Positions 49,504 through 60,455 of a DNA stretch of 64,000 bases are shown here, piece by piece; position 1 is the stretch's first letter, and every line of letters begins with the position of its first letter. Under the pieces are notes generated by a model, which was not told where the DNA came from, ran no database searches, and saw nothing but the letters and a program-made list of their open reading frames with translations. This stretch comes from JBMOMT01 sp049324835 (GTDB taxonomy: Bacteria > Chloroflexota > Anaerolineae > CAYNKW01). Both the position numbers and the translations under genes were made by a program. The stretch is taken from NCBI GenBank assembly GCA_049324835.1, contig JBMOMT010000032.1:39818-103817 (forward strand), in the 5' to 3' direction.

Positions 49504-49524
49504 CAGGTCATCCAGAGCGGGTTC

Positions 49525-52542
<3,018 letters not shown>

Positions 52543-52582
52543 TCTGTCTCCTAAACCCAATGCGGTTCAGTCAAGCGCGCGT

Positions 52583-52689
52583 CAAGAGGTGCGCCGCACT
52601 TGAAAGTGCGTTGCGGCGATAAACCTGCGCAAAAAGCGACTCTCAGGCGCGTTGCGTAGCCCAACAAGTGCGTCGCACCTTACCTCTTG
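52583..52689. repeat. Nested inverted repeats upstream of secA
   Basis: The outer arms CAAGAGG (52583-52589) and CCTCTTG (52683-52689) and inner arms GTGCGCCGCACTT (52589-52601) and AAGTGCGTCGCAC (52666-52678, 12 of 13 complementary) make a long stem over a loop of about 64 bases. A local hairpin CGCACTT-GA-AAGTGCG also lies within the left side. The layout is like that of a short palindromic repeat or MITE-like element. It occupies the secA leader, downstream of the -10 box. Confidence 0.65.
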
Positions 52690-52694
52690 AGGCA

Positions 52695-52703
52695 ATTATA
52701 CCA
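52695..52703 (-). promoter_or_regulatory. Extended -10 promoter of secA
   Basis: TGGTATAAT on the minus strand (52703-52695) is a perfect extended -10 (TGN plus TATAAT), with no good -35. Transcription would begin near 52688, in the arm of the inverted repeat, about 145 bases ahead of the secA start codon. Confidence 0.6.
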
Positions 52704-52731
52704 CAGTCCACGCAGGCCGAAAAGGCAAACG

Positions 52732-53895
52732 TCAACAGGGCGTCTTGCAGGCCACGACCATATCGTAGGCTGCCAGTGTTTCGCGGGCGGCTTTGGCCCA
52801 GCAGAATTGGGCAGCGTGGGCCCACGCCCGCCGGCCCAACACCTGCCGCAACGATCCATCCTGCCACAGGCGGGCCATGGCCTGGGCCAGCGCATCGACA
52901 TCGTCTGGGGGCACCAGCAAACCACCCTCACCCACCACCTCCGGCAGTGAGGCCGCCGTCGAAGCGATGACAGGCGTGCCGCAGGCCATGGCTTCCAGCG
53001 GCGGCAGCCCAAAACCTTCATAGCGGCTGGGAAAGACCAGGGCCAGCGCGCCGGTGTACAGCGCCGGTTTGTCCTCGTCGGGCAGCCAACCGGTCAGGTG
53101 CACCGCTTGCCCCAGGTTCAATTCCCGAACAAAACGCCGTGGATCGGGGAAAAAGGCCGAATCCTTGCCCGGCAGCCTGCCCGCCACCACCAATCGCGCG
53201 GCATCGTGTTGGGCCAAAAGCCGGGCAAAGGCCTGCAAAATAACCGGCACATTCTTGCGCCGATCGAATCCACCCAGGTAGAGCAGGTAACGTTCCGGCA
53301 GGCCATGCTTGCGGCGCACAGCAGCCAGCGCGGCGGCATCGACCGCGGCGCGAAAGCGCGAGTCGGGAGCCAGGTGCACGGCCTGCACACGCTCCTGCCG
53401 GATGCCCAGGCGCCGCACGATGTCTCGTTGTGAGGCAAAAGAATCGGTCAGAACCCGATCGCATCGCCGGGCAGCCAGGGCGACCAGTCGGGTGTAGGCG
53501 CGCACCAAAGGGCCGCCGCGATAGGCCGGCAGCAGCAGGGGAATGATGTCGTGCACGGTGACCACGGTGGGCACGGTGGGGCGCAACGGCGAGCCCCAAT
53601 AGGGCACGTGCAACAGGTCCAGGCTCAGGCGGCGGGCCGCACGGGGCACGGCCACCTGCTCGAACCAGAGCTTGGTCAGGTTGGGGCTGGATGGATCAAA
53701 AGGGGAATCAAGCGCCACCTGGTGAAAGCGAGACGGCGGCAAATCGAGAGGCGGCGCATCACCCGGTTGGGCAGGGCTGGTGAGCAGGGTGTAGGCGTGA
53801 GAAGAAGCCACAAACTCGGCCAGCAAAGCCCGGAGATATTGCCCGCTGCCGGTGGTGTCCTGGTGTAAGAACCAGGCATTGATGCCGACCCGCAC
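52732..53895 (-). CDS. Glycosyltransferase family 1/4 type (GT-B fold)
   Basis: A 387-residue GT-B glycosyltransferase. The N-terminal acceptor domain has VGINAWFLHQDTTGSGQYLRAL and VTVHDIIPLLLP; the nucleotide-sugar domain shows YLLYLGGFDRRKNVPVILQAF, VFPSRYEGFGLPPLEAMACG and SLPEVVGEGGLLVPPDD, with the family E-x7-E pattern. It probably transfers a hexose to a cell-envelope glycan or lipid; donor and acceptor are unknown. GTG 53895 is taken as start because it begins the first core strand; the upstream frame to 54000 is not protein-like. Confidence 0.92.
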   Translation of the reverse strand: MRVGINAWFLHQDTTGSGQYLRALLAEFVASSHAYTLLTSPAQPGDAPPLDLPPSRFHQVALDSPFDPSSPNLTKLWFEQVAVPRAARRLSLDLLHVPYWGSPLRPTVPTVVTVHDIIPLLLPAYRGGPLVRAYTRLVALAARRCDRVLTDSFASQRDIVRRLGIRQERVQAVHLAPDSRFRAAVDAAALAAVRRKHGLPERYLLYLGGFDRRKNVPVILQAFARLLAQHDAARLVVAGRLPGKDSAFFPDPRRFVRELNLGQAVHLTGWLPDEDKPALYTGALALVFPSRYEGFGLPPLEAMACGTPVIASTAASLPEVVGEGGLLVPPDDVDALAQAMARLWQDGSLRQVLGRRAWAHAAQFCWAKAARETLAAYDMVVACKTPC

Positions 53896-53926
53896 GCAAT
53901 TGTATCCTTTTCTATGGTGAGGCAAT

Positions 53927-54583
53927 TCAACTGTGGTAGGCGCGCCATATGGCGTACCACGCCACCAGCACAAAGAGGCCCACCACACCCAGCACACCAA
54001 CCAGCACCCAGACGCCGCCCCAGGCGTCGATGACGCAGGTCAGGAAGCCCATGGCGTTGGGATCGTTGGTGATATCGTTATAGGCCCAAAAAGCAAAGAC
54101 GAGCAGCGCCGACAGCGCCACCACCGGCAGCAATAGAGCAAGGCGGAAAAAGAGCGGCCGAAACCGCTTCTTGAGATGCTCTTCGACGGCCAAAAAGCCC
54201 TCCAACCAGCCGGGCATGGTTTGTTCGTACACCACCTGTCGAGATCGGGGCGGGCGCCAGCGGCCCCCGCCGCTTTGTGGCCCAAAACCCGTCTCTGCCG
54301 GCGATGGCCCATCTGCTTCGGGCTGCCGGGAGGGCTGCTGCCGGGGCGGCGCCTGCGCCCAACGGTCGCGGTCGTAGGCGGCCCGCTGCCAGGGATCGTT
54401 CAACACCGCATAAGCGGCGTTGAACTGCCGCATCTGCTCGTTGGCAACGATGTCGTCCTCGCTGGGCGGGTTGGTATCGGGATGGTGCTGCCGCGCCAGG
54501 CGGCGGTAAGCAGCGCGGATCTCGTCGCGACTGGCGGTGGCTGGCACGCCCAGAACGGCGTAATAATCGGGCAGGTCTGCCAT
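53927..54583 (-). CDS. DnaJ-domain membrane protein
   Basis: A 218-residue protein. Residues 5-70 are a J domain with the diagnostic His-Pro-Asp in LARQHHPDTN, which stimulates Hsp70 ATPases. A glycine/proline-rich linker follows, and the C-terminal part has two to three membrane helices (FFRLALLLPVVALSALLVFAF and VWVLVGVLGVVGLFVLVAW), so the J domain is probably tethered to the inner face of the membrane. Zinc-finger repeats of classical DnaJ are absent. The gene lies 10 bases after gyrB and may recruit DnaK to membrane-protein assembly. Confidence 0.88.
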   Translation of the reverse strand: MADLPDYYAVLGVPATASRDEIRAAYRRLARQHHPDTNPPSEDDIVANEQMRQFNAAYAVLNDPWQRAAYDRDRWAQAPPRQQPSRQPEADGPSPAETGFGPQSGGGRWRPPRSRQVVYEQTMPGWLEGFLAVEEHLKKRFRPLFFRLALLLPVVALSALLVFAFWAYNDITNDPNAMGFLTCVIDAWGGVWVLVGVLGVVGLFVLVAWYAIWRAYHS

Positions 54584-54593
54584 GGCCTCCCTC

Positions 54594-56522
54594 TCAGACG
54601 TCCAGGTTACGCACCTCTTTGGCGTGAGTCTGGATAAAGCGTTTGCGCGGCGGCACGCTGGGCCCCATCAGTTTGTCGAAAATCTGATCCGCGGCGGCGG
54701 CGTCTTCCACCGTCACCTGTAACAGCGTGCGACGGGCCGGGTCCATGGTGGTCTCCCACAGTTGTTCCGGATTCATCTCACCCAGACCTTTGTATCGCTG
54801 CAGGGTGGCTCCCTGCTCGCCGATCTTTTTCAGCAGCTCGTCTTTTTGGGTCTCGGTGTAGGCATATTGTAACCCCTTGCCCTTTTTGACCAGGTAAAGC
54901 GGCGGCTGAGCGATGAACAGATGGCCCGCCTCGATGAGCGGCTGCATGTAGCGGAAAAAAAAGGTCAACAGCAGCGTACGGATGTGGGCGCCATCCACGT
55001 CGGCGTCGGTCATGATGATGGTGCGGTGGTAACGCAGGTTGCCCAAATCGAACTGGGCGCCGATGCCGCAGCCCAGGGCCGAGATCATGGCCTGCACTTC
55101 TCTGTTGGCCAGGATACGATCCAGCCGGGCGCGTTCGGTGTTGAGGATCTTGCCGCGCAGCGGCAGGATGGCCTGAAAGTGACGGTCGCGGCCCTGTTTG
55201 GCGCTGCCGCCGGCCGAATCACCCTCGACGATGAACAGCTCGGTCTTGGTGGCGTCGCGTTCGGAGCAGTCGGCCAGTTTACCCGGCAGGGTGAGGCTCT
55301 CCAGCGCGCTTTTACGAATGACCAGATCCCGGGCGCGTCGGGCAGCATCGCGGGCGCGGGAAGAGGTGAGGCATTTCTGAGCGATGGCTTTGGCCTGGCG
55401 GGGGTTTTCCTCCAAAAAGGCCGACAGGGCCTCGCCCACCACCGCAGCCACCAGGCCCGCCACTTCGGCGTTCATCAATTTGACCTTGGTCTGGCTCTCG
55501 AATTGTGGATCGGGGTGTTTGACACTGACGATGGCGGTGAGCCCTTCGCGTGTGTCCTCGCCGGTAAAGTTGGCTTCTTTGTCTTTGAGCAAATTGGCCT
55601 TGCGGGCGTAATCGTTGATGGAGCGGGTGAGGGCGGTGCGCAGGCCGGTGAGATGCGTGCCACCGTCAATGGTGTTGATGGTATTGGCAAAGGCATAGAC
55701 CGATTCGGCGTAAGCATCGGTGTACTGGATGGCCACCTCGATGCCGATGTTTTCTGCTTCTGTTTCCACGTGCACCGGATCGTGCAGCGCCTCGCGGTTA
55801 CGATTGAGGTAGCGCACAAAAGAGACGATGCCCCCCTCAAAGTAAAAACTCATCTCACGCGCGATGCCGTTTTCGACCCGCTCGTCCAAAAATTTGATGG
55901 TCACACCGCGCGTGACAAAGGCCATCTCACGAAAACGCTGCACCAGCGTCTCCCAGCGAAAAGTGAGTTTGGGGTCAAAGATGGTATCATCGCGCAAAAA
56001 GGTGGTCGTCGTGCCCTGACCAACGGCCTTGCCGATGGGCTTGACCGGCGTCACCGGCACGCCCCGCTCGTAACGCTGGTGGTAACGCTTGCCATCGCGC
56101 GGGTCATCGACCACCACTTCCATCCACTGCGAGAGGGCATTCACCGCCGAGACGCCCACGCCGTGCAGGCCACCGGAGACTTTGTAACCGCCGCCGCCAA
56201 ACTTGGCGCCAGCGTGCAAAATAGTCATGACCGTCTCCAGCGTGCTCTTGCCGGTCTGCGGGTGGGTGGCGGTGGGAATGCCGCGCCCGTTGTCCCGAAC
56301 CGTGACACTCTGATCGGCGTGAATGGTCACTTGGATGCAGTCGCACGCGCCGGCCAATGCCTCGTCGATGCTGTTATCGACCACTTCGTAAACCAGGTGG
56401 TGGAGGGCCTTGATGTCTGTACCACCGACATACATACCCGGCCGGCGGCGCACGGCTTCCAGCCCTTCCAGGACGGTGACGTCTTGGGCCCCATAACTCG
56501 ATGCGTTTTTAGTATCTGCCAT
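54594..56522 (-). CDS. gyrB: DNA gyrase subunit B
   Basis: A 642-residue type IIA topoisomerase ATPase subunit. The GHKL region includes YEVVDNSIDEALAG, DNGRGIPT and GGLHGVGVSAVNALS; the TOPRIM domain carries EGDSAGGSAKQ and DADVDGAHIRTL; the C-terminus has KGLGEMNPEQLW. With GyrA (not in the window) it introduces negative supercoils. The length is that of GyrB without the Gram-negative insertion. ParE is possible but the context and motifs agree equally with GyrB. It starts directly after the preceding gene, the stop ending one base before ATG 56522. Confidence 0.95.
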   Translation of the reverse strand: MADTKNASSYGAQDVTVLEGLEAVRRRPGMYVGGTDIKALHHLVYEVVDNSIDEALAGACDCIQVTIHADQSVTVRDNGRGIPTATHPQTGKSTLETVMTILHAGAKFGGGGYKVSGGLHGVGVSAVNALSQWMEVVVDDPRDGKRYHQRYERGVPVTPVKPIGKAVGQGTTTTFLRDDTIFDPKLTFRWETLVQRFREMAFVTRGVTIKFLDERVENGIAREMSFYFEGGIVSFVRYLNRNREALHDPVHVETEAENIGIEVAIQYTDAYAESVYAFANTINTIDGGTHLTGLRTALTRSINDYARKANLLKDKEANFTGEDTREGLTAIVSVKHPDPQFESQTKVKLMNAEVAGLVAAVVGEALSAFLEENPRQAKAIAQKCLTSSRARDAARRARDLVIRKSALESLTLPGKLADCSERDATKTELFIVEGDSAGGSAKQGRDRHFQAILPLRGKILNTERARLDRILANREVQAMISALGCGIGAQFDLGNLRYHRTIIMTDADVDGAHIRTLLLTFFFRYMQPLIEAGHLFIAQPPLYLVKKGKGLQYAYTETQKDELLKKIGEQGATLQRYKGLGEMNPEQLWETTMDPARRTLLQVTVEDAAAADQIFDKLMGPSVPPRKRFIQTHAKEVRNLDV

Positions 56523-57548
56523 TCAAGATGCCCTCCCCTCAAATTTGGCGTCGCCGTTCTTTTCAGGCCGGATGCGGTTGAGCCATTCGATCCACTGCGC
56601 CAGTCGATCCTGGTAAAAGATCAACGCCGTGGCGATCAGCCCCGTGCCGATAAAAGCATTGCCGGCGATGCTCAGGGCCATGAGCGGCGCGTTCTGGCTC
56701 AGCCGATCCCAGACGATATCAAAGCCGGCCTGGATCAGAACCATGAGCAGCACCAGGAACAGCGCCGACCAGAAATTACGCGCCACGACGATCAGGCTGT
56801 TCCACACCGCCAGCAGCAGATTGGCCTCGTTGACGACTGCCTGGGGCACAAAGATGAGGTGGAACCACAACCACAAGAGCAATCCGAACACGCCGAACAG
56901 GGCCAGCTCGGCCAGCGGCGCGCTGACCGCGCCCAAGAGCTGCACCACCAACAACGCCGGTGTAACCAACAGAAACAAAAGACCACCCAGCAACATGCCG
57001 AACAACAAGATCAGGCCCCAGTAACGCCATACCCGGCGCAGCAGATAACCCAGGCTCAACCGCCCCTGTCTGCTGATCTGGGCGATGGCCGCCAGGTACA
57101 GCGTGCCCAGGAACAGCCCCAAGGCCGCCAAAACAGAGCCGAGCAGCAGGACGATCCAGACGTTGCTGTCTTCACCCCACACCACCGACGTCTCCCCGAT
57201 CCCGGCCGGCAGGCCGTCGGCAAGATAGCTGGGCAGGCCCACCAGGCTGTTGCTCAACAGTGCAAAAAGGTTCTTCTCCTGACCCCAGGTCTCCAGCAGG
57301 TCACGGACGTTTTCCACCATCGGGCGCACCCCTTCGGCCACCTGCTCTGACGGCGACAAGAAACCCAGCAGCAGGCGGGTCAGAGGCTGCACAGAAAGCC
57401 GCGGCCCCAGCCACAGATAAACGTCCAGGGCCACTGGCAATGCCAGCAGCCAGATCTGCCGCAGCACCAAATTGTAACCGTTGCTCAGCGTTTCGACGAT
57501 ACCCTTGATGCCCTTGCTAATAGAAAAACCGATCTCCCCGGCGCTCAC
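56523..57548 (-). CDS. Integral membrane protein with about six to eight helices
   Basis: A 341-residue membrane protein. Hydrophobic segments occur around LVLRQIWLLALPVALDVYLW, WIVLLLGSVLAALGLFLGTLY, GLILLFGMLLGGLLFLLVTP, LFGVFGLLLWLWFHLIFVP, FWSALFLVLLMVLIQAG and ALSIAGNAFIGTGLIATALIF. Arg- and Gly-rich loops lie between them. It resembles DUF7544-like glycerophosphoryl-diester-phosphodiesterase membrane-domain proteins but I cannot place it firmly. GTG 57548 is used (SD GGGGAGG 5 bases upstream) rather than GTG 57554. It is the first gene of the operon with gyrB, dnaJ-like and glycosyltransferase genes. Confidence 0.78.
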   Translation of the reverse strand: MSAGEIGFSISKGIKGIVETLSNGYNLVLRQIWLLALPVALDVYLWLGPRLSVQPLTRLLLGFLSPSEQVAEGVRPMVENVRDLLETWGQEKNLFALLSNSLVGLPSYLADGLPAGIGETSVVWGEDSNVWIVLLLGSVLAALGLFLGTLYLAAIAQISRQGRLSLGYLLRRVWRYWGLILLFGMLLGGLLFLLVTPALLVVQLLGAVSAPLAELALFGVFGLLLWLWFHLIFVPQAVVNEANLLLAVWNSLIVVARNFWSALFLVLLMVLIQAGFDIVWDRLSQNAPLMALSIAGNAFIGTGLIATALIFYQDRLAQWIEWLNRIRPEKNGDAKFEGRAS

Positions 57549-57583
57549 CGGCACCTCCCCTACCTCGAATCCAATACCCGGCT

Positions 57584-57592
57584 ATTTTACCA
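57584..57592 (-). promoter_or_regulatory. Possible extended -10 promoter of the gyrB operon
   Basis: TGGTAAAAT on the minus strand (57592-57584) is an extended -10-like sequence about 40 bases upstream of the first start codon. The -35 region is poor. Confidence 0.4.
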
Positions 57593-57708
57593 CACATGCG
57601 CCGATTGGAAAAATCCTGGGCCTCGCCTTGTGGAACAAATGGTCTTTTTTCGCCTGCCGCGTCGACCGGACGCTGGCCCGGCGTTGGGCGAGCGTAGGGC
57701 GGCTCACC

Positions 57709-57737
57709 TTGACGCCCTTGCCGCTCTGGGGTACAAT
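57709..57737 (+). promoter_or_regulatory. Sigma70-type promoter of the SAM hydrolase gene
   Basis: TTGACG (57709-57714) and TACAAT (57732-57737) are separated by 17 bases. The start codon lies 20 bases downstream, so the leader is very short. Confidence 0.75.
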
Positions 57738-57756
57738 TGAACCGGGGGATGGTCAC

Positions 57757-58611
57757 ATGAGCATGGTCACGCTTCTGACAGATTTTGGTCTGGCCGATGG
57801 TTATGCCGGTATCTTGCACGGCGTGATTCGTAGCCTCTGCCCCGGCGTCGAGATCGTCGATCTGTCTCACCAGGTGGCCCCTCGAGACGTGCCCGGAGCA
57901 GCCTACCTGCTCTACACCGCTTATCCCTTTTTCCCACCCGACAGCGTCCACGCTGTGATCGTCGATCCTGGTGTGGGCACAGCGCGTCGGGCAATAGCGG
58001 TGACCACCGCTCAAGGCCGTTTTGTCGCGCCGGACAACGGCGTATTGAGCTATGTGCTGGCTTGTGAACCGCTGCTCGCTGCCATCAGCCTGACCAACCC
58101 GCGTTACCAACTGGCCCAGGTGAGCCACACCTTTCACGGCCGCGACCTTTTTGCACCGGCGGCGGCTCATCTGGCCTGTGGCGTCCCACTGCACGAGCTG
58201 GGTGAACCGGTCGACGACCCGGAAACCTTTGACCTGCCCGGTCTACAACCCCTCTCGCGGACCGCCCTCAGAGGCCAGGTGATCTATCAGGACCGCTTTG
58301 GCAACCTGATCAGCAATTTCGGCCGGTTGGTGTGGCAGGACGACGATCTACTTTTTGCACCGGTCATCGCCGGCGCAGGCAATGGCTGGGCCGCGCCCTT
58401 TTCGGCCCGAAAGGCACGGGTAAGCGTGGGCGGTCGCCACATCCGGTCGATTCAAAAGACCTATGGCGCGGTCGCGTGCGGTGAACTGCTGGCGCTCGTC
58501 GGCAGCGCCGGCCATCTCGAGATCGCTGTGGCGGGTGGCAGCGCGGCCGCCACGCTGGGCGTGGGTATCGGCGCAGAGGTGATTCTGGAGCGCGAGGCGG
58601 TGATACCATGA
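57757..58611 (+). CDS. SAM hydrolase (DUF62, SAM hydroxide adenosyltransferase) family protein
   Basis: A 284-residue protein of the SAM-dependent halogenase/hydrolase family. Family motifs: TLLTDFGLADGYAG, SHQVAPRDV, VIVDPGVGTARRAI, VAPDNGVLSYV and the C-terminal QDRFGNLISNF. Most bacterial members convert S-adenosylmethionine to adenosine and methionine; halogenase activity needs a different pocket and is not expected. The frame is open upstream to 57481 but ATG 57757 (or 57763) fits the promoter and the motif start. The next gene overlaps by 4 bases. Confidence 0.88.
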   Translation: MSMVTLLTDFGLADGYAGILHGVIRSLCPGVEIVDLSHQVAPRDVPGAAYLLYTAYPFFPPDSVHAVIVDPGVGTARRAIAVTTAQGRFVAPDNGVLSYVLACEPLLAAISLTNPRYQLAQVSHTFHGRDLFAPAAAHLACGVPLHELGEPVDDPETFDLPGLQPLSRTALRGQVIYQDRFGNLISNFGRLVWQDDDLLFAPVIAGAGNGWAAPFSARKARVSVGGRHIRSIQKTYGAVACGELLALVGSAGHLEIAVAGGSAAATLGVGIGAEVILEREAVIP

Positions 58612-59123
58612 GGTTCTGGGATCGACTGTGGCTGACGCTGCTCCTGACTGCCGACCGACTGTTCGGCACGCGCTGGCTGGAGCGAGAGCTGAGCCGTCGC
58701 CAGTCTGCTCTGGCGGCCTATCAGAACCGGGCCGAGGGCATTCAACACGCCATCGAACAGTTGGAAGACCACCTGGAGGCGCTGCACTTGCAATTGTGTA
58801 TCCTTTACCTGCGCCAGCGCCACATGATCGATCCTGCCAACTGGCTGGCCCTGGAGTCTGGTGGCGACGACGAGCCGGGTCTGAACCTGCTCATCCAGCA
58901 CCTGGTCAAACCACGGCTGGCTGCCGTCGAGACGCAGACCCTGTCGCCAGGCCGCCACGCCTATCTTTTCCGGCCTCACTGGCAGGCCATCGTGACCACC
59001 CTGGAAAATGTGGCGGTCACTCTGGAGCCGGACACAGTCGCCTGGCTGCGCCGGCAGATCGCCGACTCGTCAGAGCCGGTGTTTGACAGCCAACAAACGC
59101 CTCACCTTGCGGCAGACGAGTAG
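58608..59123 (+). CDS. Coiled-coil protein of unknown function
   Basis: A 171-residue protein. It begins with a hydrophobic, amphipathic segment (MRFWDRLWLTLLLTADRLFG) and continues with a charged coiled-coil stretch (about residues 25-75: LSRRQSALAAYQNRAEGIQHAIEQLEDHLEAL), then a smaller domain with few landmarks. It overlaps the SAM hydrolase gene by 4 bases and precedes murA by 19 bases, so all three may be co-transcribed. No family was recognised. Confidence 0.7.
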   Translation: MRFWDRLWLTLLLTADRLFGTRWLERELSRRQSALAAYQNRAEGIQHAIEQLEDHLEALHLQLCILYLRQRHMIDPANWLALESGGDDEPGLNLLIQHLVKPRLAAVETQTLSPGRHAYLFRPHWQAIVTTLENVAVTLEPDTVAWLRRQIADSSEPVFDSQQTPHLAADE

Positions 59124-59142
59124 AACACGCTGGAGTGAGACT

Positions 59143-60423
59143 ATGGAGAAATTTATCATCGAGGGGGGGCACACACTGAGCGGCACGGTGGTGCCCAGCG
59201 GCAACAAAAACGCCGCCTTTCCGCTCATCTCGGCAGCCCTGCTCACCGACGAGCCGGTCACGCTGCGAAATCTGCCGGACATCGGCGATGTGCGCACCAT
59301 GCTGGACATCGTGGCCGATCTGGGTATCGAGATCACGCGCCACGACGCTCACTCGGCCACGCTGCGGGCCAGCGACACCCTCAAAACAGCACCCGACCCG
59401 CATCTGTTCGGCCAGATCCGGGGCGCGCTGGTGCTGATGGGCTCCATGCTGGCCCGCCAGGGCCACCTTGCGCTGCCCCGGCCGGGCGGCGACCAGATCG
59501 GGCGGCGGCCCATCGACACCCACCTGCTGGCGTTGCAGGCGCTGGGCGCACAGGTGGATCACGACGGCCAATTGCTGTTGAGCGCCAGACGGTTGCGCGG
59601 GGCCGATATTCTGCTCGACGTGGCCAGCGTCACCGGCACCGAGAACGCCGTGCTGGCAGCCGTCACCGCCAGCGGCACGAGCATCATCCACAACGTCGCC
59701 TCTGAGCCTCACGTGCAGGATTTATGCCACATGCTCAACCGCATGGGCGCCCGCATCGAGGGCATCGGCTCCAACGTGCTCACCATTCACGGCGTGGACA
59801 GACTGCACGGAACCGAGTACACGTTGGAGGCGGATCATATCGAGGTGGGCAGCCTCATCGGCCTGGCAGCGGCCACCGGCAGCCAGGTGCTCATCAAGGA
59901 TGCCTCGCCCCATCACCTGCGTATGATCCAGAGGGTCTACCGCCGCCTGGGTGTGTGCGCCGAAATACGCGGCGACGACGTTTTCGTGCCGGCGGGCCAG
60001 TCGCTAACCGTGGTTTCGGACCTGGGCGGCGCCATTCCCGAGATCGATGATGGCCCGTGGCCGGTTTTTCCCGCCGACATGATGAGCATCGCCATCGTCG
60101 TTGCCACCCAGGCCAGCGGCACGGTGCTCTTTCACGAAAAGGTGTTCGAAAGCCGCCTGTTTTTCGTGGACAAGTTGATCAACATGGGGGCGCGCATCGT
60201 ATTGTGCGATCCACACCGGGCGGTGGTGGTGGGCCCCTCACGGTTGCACGGCGAAGAGGTCACCAGCCCCGACATCCGCGCCGGCATGGCCATGATCATC
60301 GCCGCTCTGTGCGCTCAGGGCCGTAGCACCATCCACAACATCCGCCAGATCGACCGCGGCTACGAGGGCATCGAAGACAAACTGCGCGCCCTGGGCGCAC
60401 ACATCGAACGGGTGGACAATTGA
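59143..60423 (+). CDS. murA: UDP-N-acetylglucosamine 1-carboxyvinyltransferase, Cys-to-Asp variant
   Basis: A 426-residue enolpyruvyl transferase that starts peptidoglycan synthesis by adding enolpyruvate to UDP-GlcNAc. Lys22 and Asn23 (in SGNKNAAF), the Arg in QIRGAL and the FPADMMS segment near residue 310 are present. The loop that normally holds the catalytic Cys (PGGC) reads PGGDQIG, so residue 117 is Asp. Asp at this site supports catalysis and gives natural resistance to fosfomycin in other MurA enzymes. The loop also carries a two-residue insertion (LPRPGG). The frame is open from 59008, but ATG 59143 is the true start. Confidence 0.93.
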   Translation: MEKFIIEGGHTLSGTVVPSGNKNAAFPLISAALLTDEPVTLRNLPDIGDVRTMLDIVADLGIEITRHDAHSATLRASDTLKTAPDPHLFGQIRGALVLMGSMLARQGHLALPRPGGDQIGRRPIDTHLLALQALGAQVDHDGQLLLSARRLRGADILLDVASVTGTENAVLAAVTASGTSIIHNVASEPHVQDLCHMLNRMGARIEGIGSNVLTIHGVDRLHGTEYTLEADHIEVGSLIGLAAATGSQVLIKDASPHHLRMIQRVYRRLGVCAEIRGDDVFVPAGQSLTVVSDLGGAIPEIDDGPWPVFPADMMSIAIVVATQASGTVLFHEKVFESRLFFVDKLINMGARIVLCDPHRAVVVGPSRLHGEEVTSPDIRAGMAMIIAALCAQGRSTIHNIRQIDRGYEGIEDKLRALGAHIERVDN

Positions 60424-60455
60424 GCGGTTGAACCGTTTCACAGGAAGGAAAGAGC

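Noticed and set aside
54921..57350. Long plus-strand open frame opposite gyrB and the membrane protein gene
   Set aside because: It runs across two genes of the other strand, which no real gene would do without breaking conserved domains.
57757..58611. SAM-dependent chlorinase or fluorinase
   Set aside because: The family is dominated by SAM hydrolases, and there is no biosynthetic context for halogenated products.
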